NCBI RefSeq assembly: GCF_024757985.1
Contig: NZ_CP103289.1
Coordinates: forward strand, 2,046,001-2,110,000
Direction of reading: 5' to 3'
Length of the DNA stretch: 64,000 nt
From: Cellulomonas sp. NS3
Lineage (GTDB): Bacteria > Actinomycetota > Actinomycetes > Actinomycetales > Cellulomonadaceae
Shown here: piece by piece, positions 52,410 to 61,429 of the stretch
Numbering within the stretch: position 1 is the first letter of the stretch
Layout of the letters: each line of letters starts with the position of its first letter
Notes under the pieces: generated by a model
The model's input: only the letters and a program-made list of their open reading frames with translations
The model's database searches: none
Told to the model about the DNA's origin: nothing
Program-made: the position numbers and the translations under genes

Positions 52410-53198
52410 TCAGAACGCGTCGGGCACGTGCGTCGCCGACGACATCGCGCGGCGGGCCGCCCGGTCGACCTCGCGCAGCGCCGTCGAGCGCTGGTCCGCC
52501 TGCCACAGGTTGACCGCGCCGCCGTCGTCGGCCGTCGCGAGCCGCACGATCGCCCGGAGCCGCGCCGCGCTCGCGAGGACCCGCACGCGCCGCCCCTCGA
52601 GCGTCGGCGGCAGGCCCCAGCCCGGGTCGACGTCGCTGCGCAGGGCGGCGATCGCCTCGGCCGCGTCGGGTCGCCACCGGGCCACGTCGAGCGACGCGAG
52701 CGCCTCGGTCGCCTGGATCAGCGCGGTGCGCAGGTCCCGCTCCGCCTCGGCGAGCGTCCCGACCTGCCCGACGAGCGCCGGACGCCAGTCGGGCACCCGC
52801 GCGACCTCCCACGTGACGAGGTGCCCGGGCTCGTACGCGCTGCCGAACTCCTCGACGTGCGGCACCGCGGCGAACGTCCCGTGCAGGCCGTGCACGAGCA
52901 CGCACTCGCCCGCGAGCACCGCGGGACCGGCGACGGCCGCGGGTGCCCCGCCCGGGTCCCCGGGGACGGGCAGCGCGGCGGCCGCGGCGCGCGGGCCGGC
53001 GGCCCATGCGGCGACGAGGTCGGGCAGCGTCGCGGCGGCCCCGAGGTCGGTGCCCTCGCCGACGCGGACGGTGTGCGGCTCGTCGTCCCCCTGGACGGCG
53101 GTCACGGCCCGCTGGACGGGCGCCGAGCCCGAGCCGATCTCCTGCAGCCAGAGCGCGAGCAGCACGGAGCGCGGCAGGGCGAGCACCGAGTGATCCAC
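52410..53198 (-). CDS. Uncharacterised 262-residue actinobacterial protein
   Basis: I do not recognise a named family. The protein is Ala/Val/Leu-rich and mostly predicted helical, with a compact N-terminal segment (VLALPRSVLLALWLQEI), a central LAGECVLVHGLHGTFAAVP segment and a C-terminal helix bundle (about 150-250). No signal peptide, membrane helix, cysteine cluster or catalytic motif is evident. The GTG lies 6 bases after TACCGT (53205-53210) without a ribosome site, so it is probably leaderless. It is convergent with the glycogen gene and divergent from an ABC ATPase gene. A 15-base duplication touches its last codons (52394-52408 and 52409-52423). Confidence 0.75.
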   Translation of the reverse strand: MDHSVLALPRSVLLALWLQEIGSGSAPVQRAVTAVQGDDEPHTVRVGEGTDLGAAATLPDLVAAWAAGPRAAAAALPVPGDPGGAPAAVAGPAVLAGECVLVHGLHGTFAAVPHVEEFGSAYEPGHLVTWEVARVPDWRPALVGQVGTLAEAERDLRTALIQATEALASLDVARWRPDAAEAIAALRSDVDPGWGLPPTLEGRRVRVLASAARLRAIVRLATADDGGAVNLWQADQRSTALREVDRAARRAMSSATHVPDAF

Positions 53199-53283
53199 CG
53201 CACCACGGTACGACGTGGACCGCCGTGATCCGGGCACGCCCCGGTGACGTCCGGCCCGCTCGCGCCGACTAAGGTCGGTGCCC

Positions 53284-54069
53284 ATGACCGACGTGCTCGA
53301 CCTGCAGGACGTGTCCATCCGTCGCGGTACCACGACGATCCTGAACCGGCTCTCGTGGACCGTGCGCGAGGGGGAGCGGTGGGTGGTGCTCGGTCGCAAC
53401 GGCGCGGGCAAGACGACCCTGCTCCAGGTCGCCTCGGGCCGCATGCACCCCTCGGCCGGCACCGCCGACCTGCTCGGCTCGCGGATGGGCCGGGTCGACG
53501 TGTTCGAGCTGCGCCCCCGCATCGGCCTGTCGAGCGCGTCGCTCGCCGACCGCATCCCGGCGGGGGAGACCGTGCGCGACGTCGTCCTCACCGCCGCCTA
53601 CGGCGTCACGGGCCGCTGGCGCGAGTCGTACGAGGAGCTCGACGAGAGCCGCGCGGGCGACCTGCTCGCGGCGTTCGGGGTCGCGCACCTCGCCGACCGC
53701 CGGTTCGGGACGCTGAGCGAGGGCGAGCGCAAGCGGACCCAGATCGCGCGCTCGCTCATGACCGACCCCGAGCTCCTGCTGCTCGACGAGCCCGCCGCGG
53801 GCCTCGACCTCGGCGGGCGCGAGGAGCTCGTGGCCGCGCTCGCCGAGCTCGCCGGCGACCCGCGCTCGCCCGTGCTCGTGCTCGTGACGCACCACGTCGA
53901 GGAGATCCCGCCCGGCTTCACGCACCTGCTCCTGCTGCGCGACGGCGAGGTGCACGCGCGCGGGCCGCTCGAGGAGGTGCTCACCGCGGAGAACCTGTCG
54001 GGCGCGTTCGGCCTCGACCTCGTGGTCGAGCGCACCGGCGACCGGTGGACTGCGCGCGCGGCGGGCTGA
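53284..54069 (+). CDS. ABC transporter ATPase without a membrane partner nearby
   Basis: A 261-residue ATPase. Walker A is GRNGAGKTT near residue 38, the signature is LSEGERKRTQIA near 146 (SEGER variant), and Walker B is LLLLDEPAAGLD near 165. The switch region is VTHHVEEIP. It resembles the YlmA/ModF-like iron- or molybdate-type ATPases that often stand alone. No permease gene is adjacent, so its partner is unknown, and it might act without one. The ATG is 8 bases after TAAGGT (53270-53275); a GTG 6 bases earlier is open but does not fit the promoter spacing. Confidence 0.85.
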   Translation: MTDVLDLQDVSIRRGTTTILNRLSWTVREGERWVVLGRNGAGKTTLLQVASGRMHPSAGTADLLGSRMGRVDVFELRPRIGLSSASLADRIPAGETVRDVVLTAAYGVTGRWRESYEELDESRAGDLLAAFGVAHLADRRFGTLSEGERKRTQIARSLMTDPELLLLDEPAAGLDLGGREELVAALAELAGDPRSPVLVLVTHHVEEIPPGFTHLLLLRDGEVHARGPLEEVLTAENLSGAFGLDLVVERTGDRWTARAAG

Positions 54070-54192
54070 TCGTCCCGGCGTCCCGGCGTCCCCCGTGAGC
54101 CTCCGGCTGTGCCGGTGTCCCGGCGGCGGCGACGTCGTTGCGACGTGCACGAACGCCTCAGCGTTCTCTCACGTCGGGGCAAAGCGATCGTC

Positions 54193-54198
54193 TAGAAT
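54193..54198 (+). promoter_or_regulatory. -10 box before nfeD-like gene
   Basis: TAGAAT is a good -10 box about 80 bases before the nfeD-like gene. A perfect 6-base inverted repeat, GAACGC-CTCA-GCGTTC (54151-54166), lies just upstream where a -35 box would start and could be a binding site or the terminator of the ABC gene. Confidence 0.5.
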
Positions 54199-54276
54199 CG
54201 ATCCGACGACGCAGGGTCACGACCACGCCGGTCGAGGGTCCACCGCGTCGCCGGCACCAGAGAGACGGTGAGTCAG

Positions 54277-54717
54277 ATGAACGCCTGGCTGTGGTGGGTC
54301 GGCAGCGCCACGCTGCTGGCGATCGCGGAGATCCTCTCCCTCGACCTCATCCTCCTGATGCTCGCCGGGGGCGCGCTCGCGGGGGCTGCCGCCGCCCTGC
54401 TCGGGGCGGACCTCACGATCCAGATCGTCGCGGCGACCGTCACGTCGGTCCTCATGCTCTTCGCGCTGCGTCCCTGGCTGCTGCGCCACCTGCGCCGGCG
54501 CATGCCGCTCGTCGAGACCAACGCGGCGGCGCTCGTCGGGCGGCCCGCCATCGTCGTCGCGACGACGACCGAGCTCGGCGGCCGTGTGAAGCTCGCGGGC
54601 GAGGTGTGGTCGGCCCGCGCCGCCGCCGAGGACGTCACGTACCCGCCCGGGGCCGAGGTGCGCGTCACGTCGATCGACGGCGCCACGGCGGTCGTCGCGC
54701 TCGCCGAGCCCGCCTGA
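54277..54717 (+). CDS. NfeD-like membrane protein
   Basis: A 146-residue protein with hydrophobic segments at about residues 3-60 (WWVGSATLLAIAEILSLDLIL and the following two helices). A C-terminal OB-fold-like domain (about 80-140) carries the ALVGRPAIV, GRVKLAGEVWSAR and GAEVRVTSIDG blocks of the NfeD C-terminal domain. NfeD proteins work with SPFH proteins in membrane microdomains, and the next gene is SPFH. ATG at 54277 preferred; a GTG three codons earlier is open. Confidence 0.9.
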   Translation: MNAWLWWVGSATLLAIAEILSLDLILLMLAGGALAGAAAALLGADLTIQIVAATVTSVLMLFALRPWLLRHLRRRMPLVETNAAALVGRPAIVVATTTELGGRVKLAGEVWSARAAAEDVTYPPGAEVRVTSIDGATAVVALAEPA

Positions 54718-54792
54718 CCCCAGACCGACCGCGGGCTCGCCGAGCCCGAGGACCCGCGCGCGGGCCCGCTCGCGCAGCCACGGAGGAGCACA

Positions 54793-56064
54793 GTGGACGA
54801 GTCATCTGTCAGCCCAGGAACCATCGTCGGCTACGTCGTGCTGGCGCTGGTCGCCGTGTTCGTCGTCATCGCGCTCGCGCGGTCGGTGCGGATCGTGCCG
54901 CAGACCGTCGCGGTCATCGTCGAGCGGCTCGGCCGGTACTCGCGCACGATGGACGCCGGCCTGCACCTGCTCATCCCGTTCGTCGACCGCGTGCGCGCCG
55001 GCGTCGACCTGCGCGAGCAGGTCGTGTCGTTCCCGCCGCAGCCGGTGATCACGTCGGACAACCTCGTCGTGAGCATCGACACGGTCCTGTACTTCCAGGT
55101 CACGGACCCGAAGTCGGCGGTCTACGAGATCGCGAACTACATCACCGCGATCGAGCAGCTCACGGTCACGACGCTCCGCAACGTCATCGGGTCGATGGAC
55201 CTCGAGCAGACGCTCACGAGCCGCGACCAGATCAACGGCCAGCTGCGCGGCGTGCTCGACGAGGCGACCGGCAAGTGGGGCATCCGCGTCAACCGCGTCG
55301 AGCTCAAGTCGATCGACCCGCCGCAGAGCATCCAGGGCTCGATGGAGCAGCAGATGCGCGCCGAGCGTGACCGCCGTGCGGCGATCCTGACCGCCGAGGG
55401 CGTCAAGCAGTCGCAGATCCTCACCGCCGAGGGCGACAAGCAGGCGGCGATCCTGCGGGCCGAGGGGTCCGCGCAGGCGGCGATCCTGACCGCCGAGGGC
55501 GAGGCGCGCGCGATCCTCCAGGTCTTCGACGCCGTGCACCGCGGCGACGCCGACCCCAAGCTCCTCGCGTACCAGTACCTGCAGACCCTGCCGAAGCTCG
55601 CGTCGAGCCCGGCGAACAAGGTGTGGGTCATCCCGTCGGAGCTCACGGGCGCCCTGGGCCAGTTCACGAAGGGCTTCGCCGGCGCGTTCACCGGGGAGGA
55701 CGGCGAGGCTGCGCCGACCCGTCCCGCGGGCACGTCGCCGCTCGGGGACGACCTGCCGCCGACGTCGCTCGTCGACCCGGCCGAGGCGCTCGCGCAGGCA
55801 CGGCGCGAGCTCGAGATCGCGACGGCCGACGCCACGAGCGCCGGGACGCTCAGCGGCCAGCCCTCCGACCCGCTGGCCGCCGCCGGGCAGCGTCCGACGG
55901 GGGCGTTCGGGTACACCAAGCCCCAGCACGCCACGCCGGACGCCCCGGCGCAGGCGGCCCCGCGGCAGGCGGAGCCGACGACGCCGCCGCAGTCCGGCCC
56001 GCAGCAGGCCGCGCCGATCGAGCGGGACACGCGCCCGTACGACGGCCCGTCCGCGCAGGGCTGA
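54793..56064 (+). CDS. SPFH/band-7 (stomatin-like, QmcA type) protein
   Basis: A 423-residue protein anchored by one N-terminal helix (residues about 11-28, IVGYVVLALVAVFVVIAL). The SPFH domain spans about 30-200 (VPQTVAVIVERLGRYSR, and the EVVSF-like region REQVVSFPPQPV). A four-unit 11-residue repeat (ILTAEGVKQSQ, ILTAEGDKQAA, ILRAEGSAQAA, ILTAEGEARAI) gives an Ala/Gln-rich coiled coil at about 197-242. The last 120 residues are Pro/Ala/Gln-rich and disordered. GTG start with a GGAGGAG ribosome site. Paired with nfeD, it probably organises a membrane microdomain. Confidence 0.92.
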   Translation: MDESSVSPGTIVGYVVLALVAVFVVIALARSVRIVPQTVAVIVERLGRYSRTMDAGLHLLIPFVDRVRAGVDLREQVVSFPPQPVITSDNLVVSIDTVLYFQVTDPKSAVYEIANYITAIEQLTVTTLRNVIGSMDLEQTLTSRDQINGQLRGVLDEATGKWGIRVNRVELKSIDPPQSIQGSMEQQMRAERDRRAAILTAEGVKQSQILTAEGDKQAAILRAEGSAQAAILTAEGEARAILQVFDAVHRGDADPKLLAYQYLQTLPKLASSPANKVWVIPSELTGALGQFTKGFAGAFTGEDGEAAPTRPAGTSPLGDDLPPTSLVDPAEALAQARRELEIATADATSAGTLSGQPSDPLAAAGQRPTGAFGYTKPQHATPDAPAQAAPRQAEPTTPPQSGPQQAAPIERDTRPYDGPSAQG

Positions 56065-56155
56065 CGCCGCGAGGGGGACGAGGTCGGGCGGCGCACCGCG
56101 AGCCGGTGCGCCGCCCGACCCGTGTCTGCCCTGAGCCGAACACCCCGCAACTCGC

Positions 56156-56184
56156 TTGACCGCCCCTGACCAGCGGCGAAGGAT
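56156..56184 (+). promoter_or_regulatory. Promoter of the two-gene ABC exporter
   Basis: TTGACC (56156-56161) and AAGGAT (56179-56184) are separated by 17 bases and end 6 bases before the GTG start at 56191. The AAGGA part could also serve as a ribosome site, so leadered and leaderless readings are both possible. Confidence 0.65.
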
Positions 56185-56190
56185 GCACGG

Positions 56191-57927
56191 GTGCTCGTCC
56201 GACTCATCCGGCAGTACCTCGCCCCGTACCGGGGCGCCGTCGTGGCCGTGCTCGTGCTCCAGCTCGTCCAGACGCTCGCGACGCTGTACCTGCCGAGCCT
56301 CAACGCGGACATCATCGACAACGGCGTCGCGCGCGGCGACACGGCCTACATCCTGCGCGTCGGCGGTGTGATGCTCGGGGTCTCGCTGCTGCAGATCGTG
56401 TGCGCCGTCGCCGCGGTCTTCATCGGCTCGCGCACCGCCATGGCGTTCGGCCGCGACGTGCGCGGCGGGCTGTTCACGCACGTGCAGGAGTTCTCCGCGC
56501 GCGAGGTCGGGCGGATCGGGGCGCCGTCGCTCATCACGCGCACGACGAACGACGTGCAGCAGGTCCAGATGCTCGTGCTGCTGAGCTTCACGATGATGGT
56601 GACCGCGCCCATCATGCTCGTCGGCGGCGTGATCATGGCGCTGCAGGAGGACGTCACGCTGTCGTGGCTGCTCGTCGTCGTCGTGCCCGTCCTGGGGGTG
56701 ACGGTCGGACTGATCATCTCGCGGATGATCCCGTGGTTCCGGGCCATGCAGAAGCGCATCGACGCGATCAACCGGGTGCTGCGCGAGCAGATCACGGGCA
56801 TCCGGGTCGTGCGGGCGTTCGTGCGCGAGCGGCGCGAGTCGGAGCGGTTCGCCGTCGCGAGCACCGAGCTGTACACCGCGTCGCTGCGCGTCGGGCAGCT
56901 CATGGCGCTCATGTTCCCCGTCGTGATGCTCGTGATGAACGCGTCGAGCGTCGCGGTGCTGTGGTTCGGCGCGCAGCGCATCGACGCCGGCCAGATGCAG
57001 ATCGGGGCGCTCACCGCGTTCCTCAGCTACCTCATGTACATCCTCATGGCCGTGATGATGTCCACGATGATGTTCGTCATGGTGCCGCGCGCCGTGGTGT
57101 CGGCCGAGCGCATCGAGGAGGTCCTCGACACCGAGACGTCGGTCGTCCCGCCCGCGACACCTCGCACCCCCGACCCCGGCCGACGCGGGCACCTCGAGCT
57201 GCGCGGCGCCGAGTTCCGCTACCCGGGCGCCGAGAACGCCGTGGTGCGCGGGGTCGACCTCGTCGCCGAGCCGGGCCGCACGACGGCGATCATCGGCTCG
57301 ACGGGCGCGGGCAAGACGACGCTGCTCAACCTCGTGCCGCGGCTCGCGGACGTGACGGCGGGCGCGGTGCTCGTCGACGGGGTCGACGTGCGCGAGCTCG
57401 ACCCCGAGGCGCTCTGGACCGCGATCGGGCTCGTGCCGCAGAAGCCGTACCTGTTCAGCGGCACCGTCGCCTCGAACCTGCGCTACGGGAAGCCGGACGC
57501 GACCGACGAGGAGCTGTGGCACGCGCTCGAGGTCGCGCAGGCGCGGGACTTCGTCGAGGCGATGCCCGAGCGGCTCGACGCCCCGATCGCGCAGGGCGGG
57601 ACCAACGTCTCGGGCGGTCAGCGCCAGCGGCTCGCGATCGCCCGGGCCCTCGTGCGCCGGCCCGAGATCTACCTGTTCGACGACTCGTTCTCGGCGCTCG
57701 ACTTCGCGACCGACGCGGCGCTGCGTGCGGCGCTGGTCCCCGAGACCCGCGACGCGACGGTGGTCATCGTCGCGCAGCGCGTCGCGACCATCCGGCACGC
57801 CGACCGCATCGTCGTGCTCGAGGACGGCGAGGTCGTCGCGAGCGGGACGCACCCCGAGCTGCTCCAGTCCTCGCAGACCTACCGCGAGATCGTGTACTCC
57901 CAGATCAGCGAGGAGGAGGCCGCATGA
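56191..57927 (+). CDS. ABC exporter half-transporter with degenerate ATP site
   Basis: A 578-residue type IV ABC exporter: six membrane helices in residues 1-320 and an ATPase domain after. Walker A is GSTGAGKTT near 369, and the signature VSGGQRQRLAIA is intact. The Walker B region reads LFDDS (D497, D498), with Asp in the catalytic Glu position, and the switch His is replaced by Gln (Q529 in VIVAQRVATI). These changes mark the degenerate-site subunit of heterodimeric exporters such as Thermotoga TM287/288. The gene overlaps the next by 4 bases, giving a heterodimer. Substrate is unknown; drug or lipid export is typical. Confidence 0.92.
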   Translation: MLVRLIRQYLAPYRGAVVAVLVLQLVQTLATLYLPSLNADIIDNGVARGDTAYILRVGGVMLGVSLLQIVCAVAAVFIGSRTAMAFGRDVRGGLFTHVQEFSAREVGRIGAPSLITRTTNDVQQVQMLVLLSFTMMVTAPIMLVGGVIMALQEDVTLSWLLVVVVPVLGVTVGLIISRMIPWFRAMQKRIDAINRVLREQITGIRVVRAFVRERRESERFAVASTELYTASLRVGQLMALMFPVVMLVMNASSVAVLWFGAQRIDAGQMQIGALTAFLSYLMYILMAVMMSTMMFVMVPRAVVSAERIEEVLDTETSVVPPATPRTPDPGRRGHLELRGAEFRYPGAENAVVRGVDLVAEPGRTTAIIGSTGAGKTTLLNLVPRLADVTAGAVLVDGVDVRELDPEALWTAIGLVPQKPYLFSGTVASNLRYGKPDATDEELWHALEVAQARDFVEAMPERLDAPIAQGGTNVSGGQRQRLAIARALVRRPEIYLFDDSFSALDFATDAALRAALVPETRDATVVIVAQRVATIRHADRIVVLEDGEVVASGTHPELLQSSQTYREIVYSQISEEEAA

Positions 57928-59891
57928 GCGCCGCCGCACCGGCCCGTCCGGCGCACGCCCCCGCGCAGCGCGGGCACGGCCCGATGGGCTCCATGGGGAT
58001 GCCCGGGGAGAAGTCGGTGAACTTCCGCGGGTCGAGCCGGCGGCTGCTGCACGTGCTCCGCCCCGAGCGCGCGTGGCTCGGGGTCATCGTGGTGCTCGGC
58101 GTCGCGTCGGTCGCGCTCGTCGTGACCGGGCCGTGGCTGCTGGGCCGGGCGACCGACGTGATCTTCGACGGCGTACTCGGGCGCCAGCTCCCGGCGGGCG
58201 TCTCGCAGGCGCAGGCCGTCGAGGGGCTGCGCGCGCAGGGTCAGGACCAGCTCGCCGACCTCGTCAGCGGCACCGGCGCCGTGCCGGGCGTCGGCATCGA
58301 CTTCGGGGCGCTGCGCGGGATCCTCGTGCTCGTGCTCGTCGTCTACGTCGGGTCGTTCCTGTTCGGCTGGCTCCAGGCGCGCCTGACCACGGGTGTCGTG
58401 CAGCGCACGGTGTACACGATGCGCGAGGAGGTCGAGGCGAAGCTCTCGCGCCTGCCGCTGTCCTACTTCGACCGCCAGCAGCGCGGCGAGGTGCTCAGCC
58501 GCGTCACCAACGACATCGACAACGTCGGCCAGACGATGCAGCAGACGCTCTCGCAGCTCATCACGTCGGTGCTCACGGTCGTCGGCGTGCTCGTCATGAT
58601 GTTCTGGATCTCGCCGCTGCTCGCGCTCGTCGCGCTCGTCACCGTGCCGGTGTCCGTCGTGGTGACCGCGCAGATCGCGAAGCGCTCGAAGCCCCAGTTC
58701 GTCGCGCAGTGGGCCGCGACCGGGCGGCTCAACGCGCACATCGAGGAGATGTACACGGGCCACGCGCTCGTCAAGGTGTTCGGGCGCCAGCGCGAGGCCG
58801 TCGAGACGTTCCGGGTGCAGAACGACGAGCTCTACGACGCGAGCTTCCGGGCGCAGTTCATCTCCGGGACGATCATGCCCGCGATGGGCTTCCTCGCGAA
58901 CCTCAACTACGTGGTCGTCGCCGTCGTCGGCGGGCTGCGGGTCGCGTCGGGCGCGATCTCGCTCGGCGACGTCCAGGCGTTCATCCAGTACTCGCGCCAG
59001 TTCACGCAGCCGCTCACGCAGATCGCCTCGATGATGAACCTCCTGCAGTCGGGCGTCGCGTCCGCCGAGCGGGTGTTCGAGCTCCTCGACGCGGCCGAGC
59101 AGAGCCCGGACCCGGCCGAGCCCGCCCGGGTCGCCCCGCCGGTGCGCGGACGGGTCGCGTTCGAGGACGTGTCGTTCCGGTACGACGACGAGACACCGCT
59201 CATCGAGCACCTCTCGCTCGTCGCCGAGCCCGGGCAGACGATCGCGATCGTCGGGCCGACCGGCGCGGGCAAGACGACGCTCGTCAACCTGCTCATGCGG
59301 TTCTACGAGGTCGGCTCGGGGCGCATCACCCTCGACGGCGTGGACACGGCGACCCTGACGCGCGACGACCTGCGCTCGCAGATCGGCATGGTGCTGCAGG
59401 ACACGTGGCTGTTCGGCGGCACGATCGCCGCGAACATCACCTACGGCGCCGACGACGTCACGCCCGAGCAGATGGTCGCGGCGGCCGAGGCCACGCACGT
59501 CGACCGCTTCGTGCGCACGCTTCCCGACGGCTACGAGACGGTCATCGACGACGAGGGCGGCAACGTCAGCGCGGGCGAGAAGCAGCTCCTCACGATCGCC
59601 CGCGCGTTCCTCGCCGACCCCGCGATCCTCGTGCTCGACGAGGCGACGTCCTCGGTCGACACCCGGACAGAGGTGCTCGTGCAGCAGGCGATGGGGGTGC
59701 TGCGCGCCGGGCGCACGTCGTTCGTCATCGCGCACCGGCTCTCGACGATCCGGGACGCGGACGTGATCCTCGTCATGGAGCACGGGTCGATCGTCGAGCA
59801 GGGCAACCACGCCGACCTGCTCGAGGCCGGCGGGGCGTACGCGCGGCTGTACGCGAGCCAGTTCGCGGCGGCGGTCGCGTCGGCCGACTGA
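57924..59891 (+). CDS. ABC exporter half-transporter, catalytic partner
   Basis: A 655-residue type IV ABC exporter. It has the consensus Walker A GPTGAGKTT, Walker B LDEATSSVD with catalytic E573, and switch H604. The signature motif is altered to VSAGEKQ (residues 548-554). This is the complement of the degenerate partner: the altered signature and the Asp-type Walker B of the other subunit would share one weak site, leaving one fully active site. A Met/Gly-rich N-terminal stretch precedes the membrane domain, and a variable extracellular loop lies near 85-125. ATGA overlap with the first gene. Confidence 0.92.
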   Translation: MSAAAPARPAHAPAQRGHGPMGSMGMPGEKSVNFRGSSRRLLHVLRPERAWLGVIVVLGVASVALVVTGPWLLGRATDVIFDGVLGRQLPAGVSQAQAVEGLRAQGQDQLADLVSGTGAVPGVGIDFGALRGILVLVLVVYVGSFLFGWLQARLTTGVVQRTVYTMREEVEAKLSRLPLSYFDRQQRGEVLSRVTNDIDNVGQTMQQTLSQLITSVLTVVGVLVMMFWISPLLALVALVTVPVSVVVTAQIAKRSKPQFVAQWAATGRLNAHIEEMYTGHALVKVFGRQREAVETFRVQNDELYDASFRAQFISGTIMPAMGFLANLNYVVVAVVGGLRVASGAISLGDVQAFIQYSRQFTQPLTQIASMMNLLQSGVASAERVFELLDAAEQSPDPAEPARVAPPVRGRVAFEDVSFRYDDETPLIEHLSLVAEPGQTIAIVGPTGAGKTTLVNLLMRFYEVGSGRITLDGVDTATLTRDDLRSQIGMVLQDTWLFGGTIAANITYGADDVTPEQMVAAAEATHVDRFVRTLPDGYETVIDDEGGNVSAGEKQLLTIARAFLADPAILVLDEATSSVDTRTEVLVQQAMGVLRAGRTSFVIAHRLSTIRDADVILVMEHGSIVEQGNHADLLEAGGAYARLYASQFAAAVASAD

Positions 59892-59980
59892 GGGCTGCGC
59901 CGCTCGGGCCGCTCCGCCGAGGGGTGCGCCGCTCGGGCCGCTCCGCCGAGGGGTGCGCCGCTGAGGCCGCTCTGCTGCGG
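59892..59980 (+). repeat. 29-base tandem repeat after the exporter genes
   Basis: Three adjacent units with a 29-base period (the TGCGCCGCT core recurs at about 59896, 59925 and 59954; the third is diverged) follow the exporter stop codon directly. The first two units contain a CTCGG...CCGAG hairpin. They may form a terminator array or an attenuation element. Confidence 0.75.
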
Positions 59981-60042
59981 GCGCTCTGTCCGCGGGACCT
60001 CGGTCGCGGGCACGTGTCACCGGGGCCGCCTACGCTCGTGCG

Positions 60043-61422
60043 GTGACGACTGCGCCGACCAGCCCCGCCCGCGCCGAGCCGGTCCGGCTGCGGCGGGACA
60101 GGCTGACCTGGAGCCTCTACGGCTACTTCGTGGTGTGGGGCTGGTTCCTCTACAGCTTCAACCCCGCGGTCCCGCTGCTCGGGCGCGAGCTCGGGATCAG
60201 CAAGGCCCAGGCCGGGCTGCACGGCACCGCTCTGGCCGTCGGCGCCGTGCTCGCCGCGCTCGCGACGCCGCGGCTGCTGCCCCGGTTCGGGCGCCGGGCG
60301 ACCCTCGTGGGGGCAGGGGTCCTCATCGCGCTCGGGACCGTGCTGCTGGTGACGGGCCCGGGGTTCGCGTGGACGCTCTCGGGCGTGCTCGTCATGGCGC
60401 TCGGGGCCAACGTCGCGATCAGCGCCGGGCAGGCCGGCCTCGTGCTGCACCACCGGGGCACGAGCTCGGCGGCGGTGACCGAGGCCAACGGCGTCGGCTC
60501 GTCGGTCGGGCTGCTCGGGCCGCTGGCGGTCGGGGCGTGCGTCGCCGCGGGCTGGGGGTGGCGCCCGGCCGTCGCGGTGACCGGGCTGCTCGCGGTGGCC
60601 ACGGCCGTCGTCGTCGGGTTCCTGCCGCGCCGCGGGGTCATGGCGCACCCGGCGGAGGGCGCGGCACCTGCCGTCCCCGCGCCCGCCGTCGACCCGGCCC
60701 CGGCCACAGCCGCGGGACCCACCGCGGTCGCCGCTCCGGCGGACGGGCTGCCGGGCGGGGCGGGTCGTCCGGTGGCCGACGACGCGCAGGCGCAAGCGAC
60801 CCCGGACCGGGACGCGGCGCGCGCCGCACAACCCGGCGCGGCCCGGGCCTCGTGGTGCTACCTCGTGGCCGTCGTCGCGACGCTCGCTGTCGAGAACGCC
60901 ACGACTTTCTGGTCCGCCGACCTCATCACGCAGCAGACCGGCGCGCCCGCCGGGATCGCGACCGCCGCGACCGCGGGTCTCGTCGCGGGCATGTCGGTCA
61001 TCCGGTTCGTCGTCGGCCCGCTCTCCCTGCGCATCGAGCCCGCGACGCTGCTCGCGTGCTCGTTCCTGCTCGCGATCGTCGGCTGGGCCGTGCTGTGGAC
61101 GGCGACCGACCCGGCCGTGGCGCTCACCGGTCTCGTCATCGCCGGCTTCGGGTACGGCGCGCAGTACCCGCTGTCGATCGCGCTGCTGCTCTCGACCGCC
61201 GGCGGCGCCGCCGACCGCGCGCAGTCCCGGGCGACGTTCGCCGGGGGAGCGGCGATCGGTGTCGCACCGTTCGCGCTCGGGGCGCTCGCCGACGCCTTCG
61301 GCGCGCACAGCGCGTTCGTGCTGGTGCCCGTCATGGCCCTCGTCGGTGCGTTCGCGGCGTTCGCCGGCCCGCGCGTCGCCCGCCGGCCCGGGAGAGCGGC
61401 GGCCGTGCCGGACGCGCGATGA
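60043..61422 (+). CDS. Major facilitator superfamily transporter
   Basis: A 459-residue transporter with twelve predicted helices in two halves, separated by a long Ala/Pro/Asp-rich loop at about 205-270. The first half carries an MFS-type loop near residue 85 (PRLLPRFGRRATLVGAG), related to the G-x3-D-x2-G-R-x-G motif. Substrate unknown. The GTG is 6 bases after TACGCT (60031-60036), without a ribosome site, so probably leaderless. The RNA methyltransferase gene begins 7 bases after its stop, so the two may share a transcript. Confidence 0.85.
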   Translation: MTTAPTSPARAEPVRLRRDRLTWSLYGYFVVWGWFLYSFNPAVPLLGRELGISKAQAGLHGTALAVGAVLAALATPRLLPRFGRRATLVGAGVLIALGTVLLVTGPGFAWTLSGVLVMALGANVAISAGQAGLVLHHRGTSSAAVTEANGVGSSVGLLGPLAVGACVAAGWGWRPAVAVTGLLAVATAVVVGFLPRRGVMAHPAEGAAPAVPAPAVDPAPATAAGPTAVAAPADGLPGGAGRPVADDAQAQATPDRDAARAAQPGAARASWCYLVAVVATLAVENATTFWSADLITQQTGAPAGIATAATAGLVAGMSVIRFVVGPLSLRIEPATLLACSFLLAIVGWAVLWTATDPAVALTGLVIAGFGYGAQYPLSIALLLSTAGGAADRAQSRATFAGGAAIGVAPFALGALADAFGAHSAFVLVPVMALVGAFAAFAGPRVARRPGRAAAVPDAR

Positions 61423-61429
61423 TGGGGCC

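Noticed and set aside
54802-57939. A 1,045-codon minus-strand frame over the SPFH and first exporter genes
   Set aside because: Same reason: it is antisense to genes with clear domains and has no coding signature of its own.
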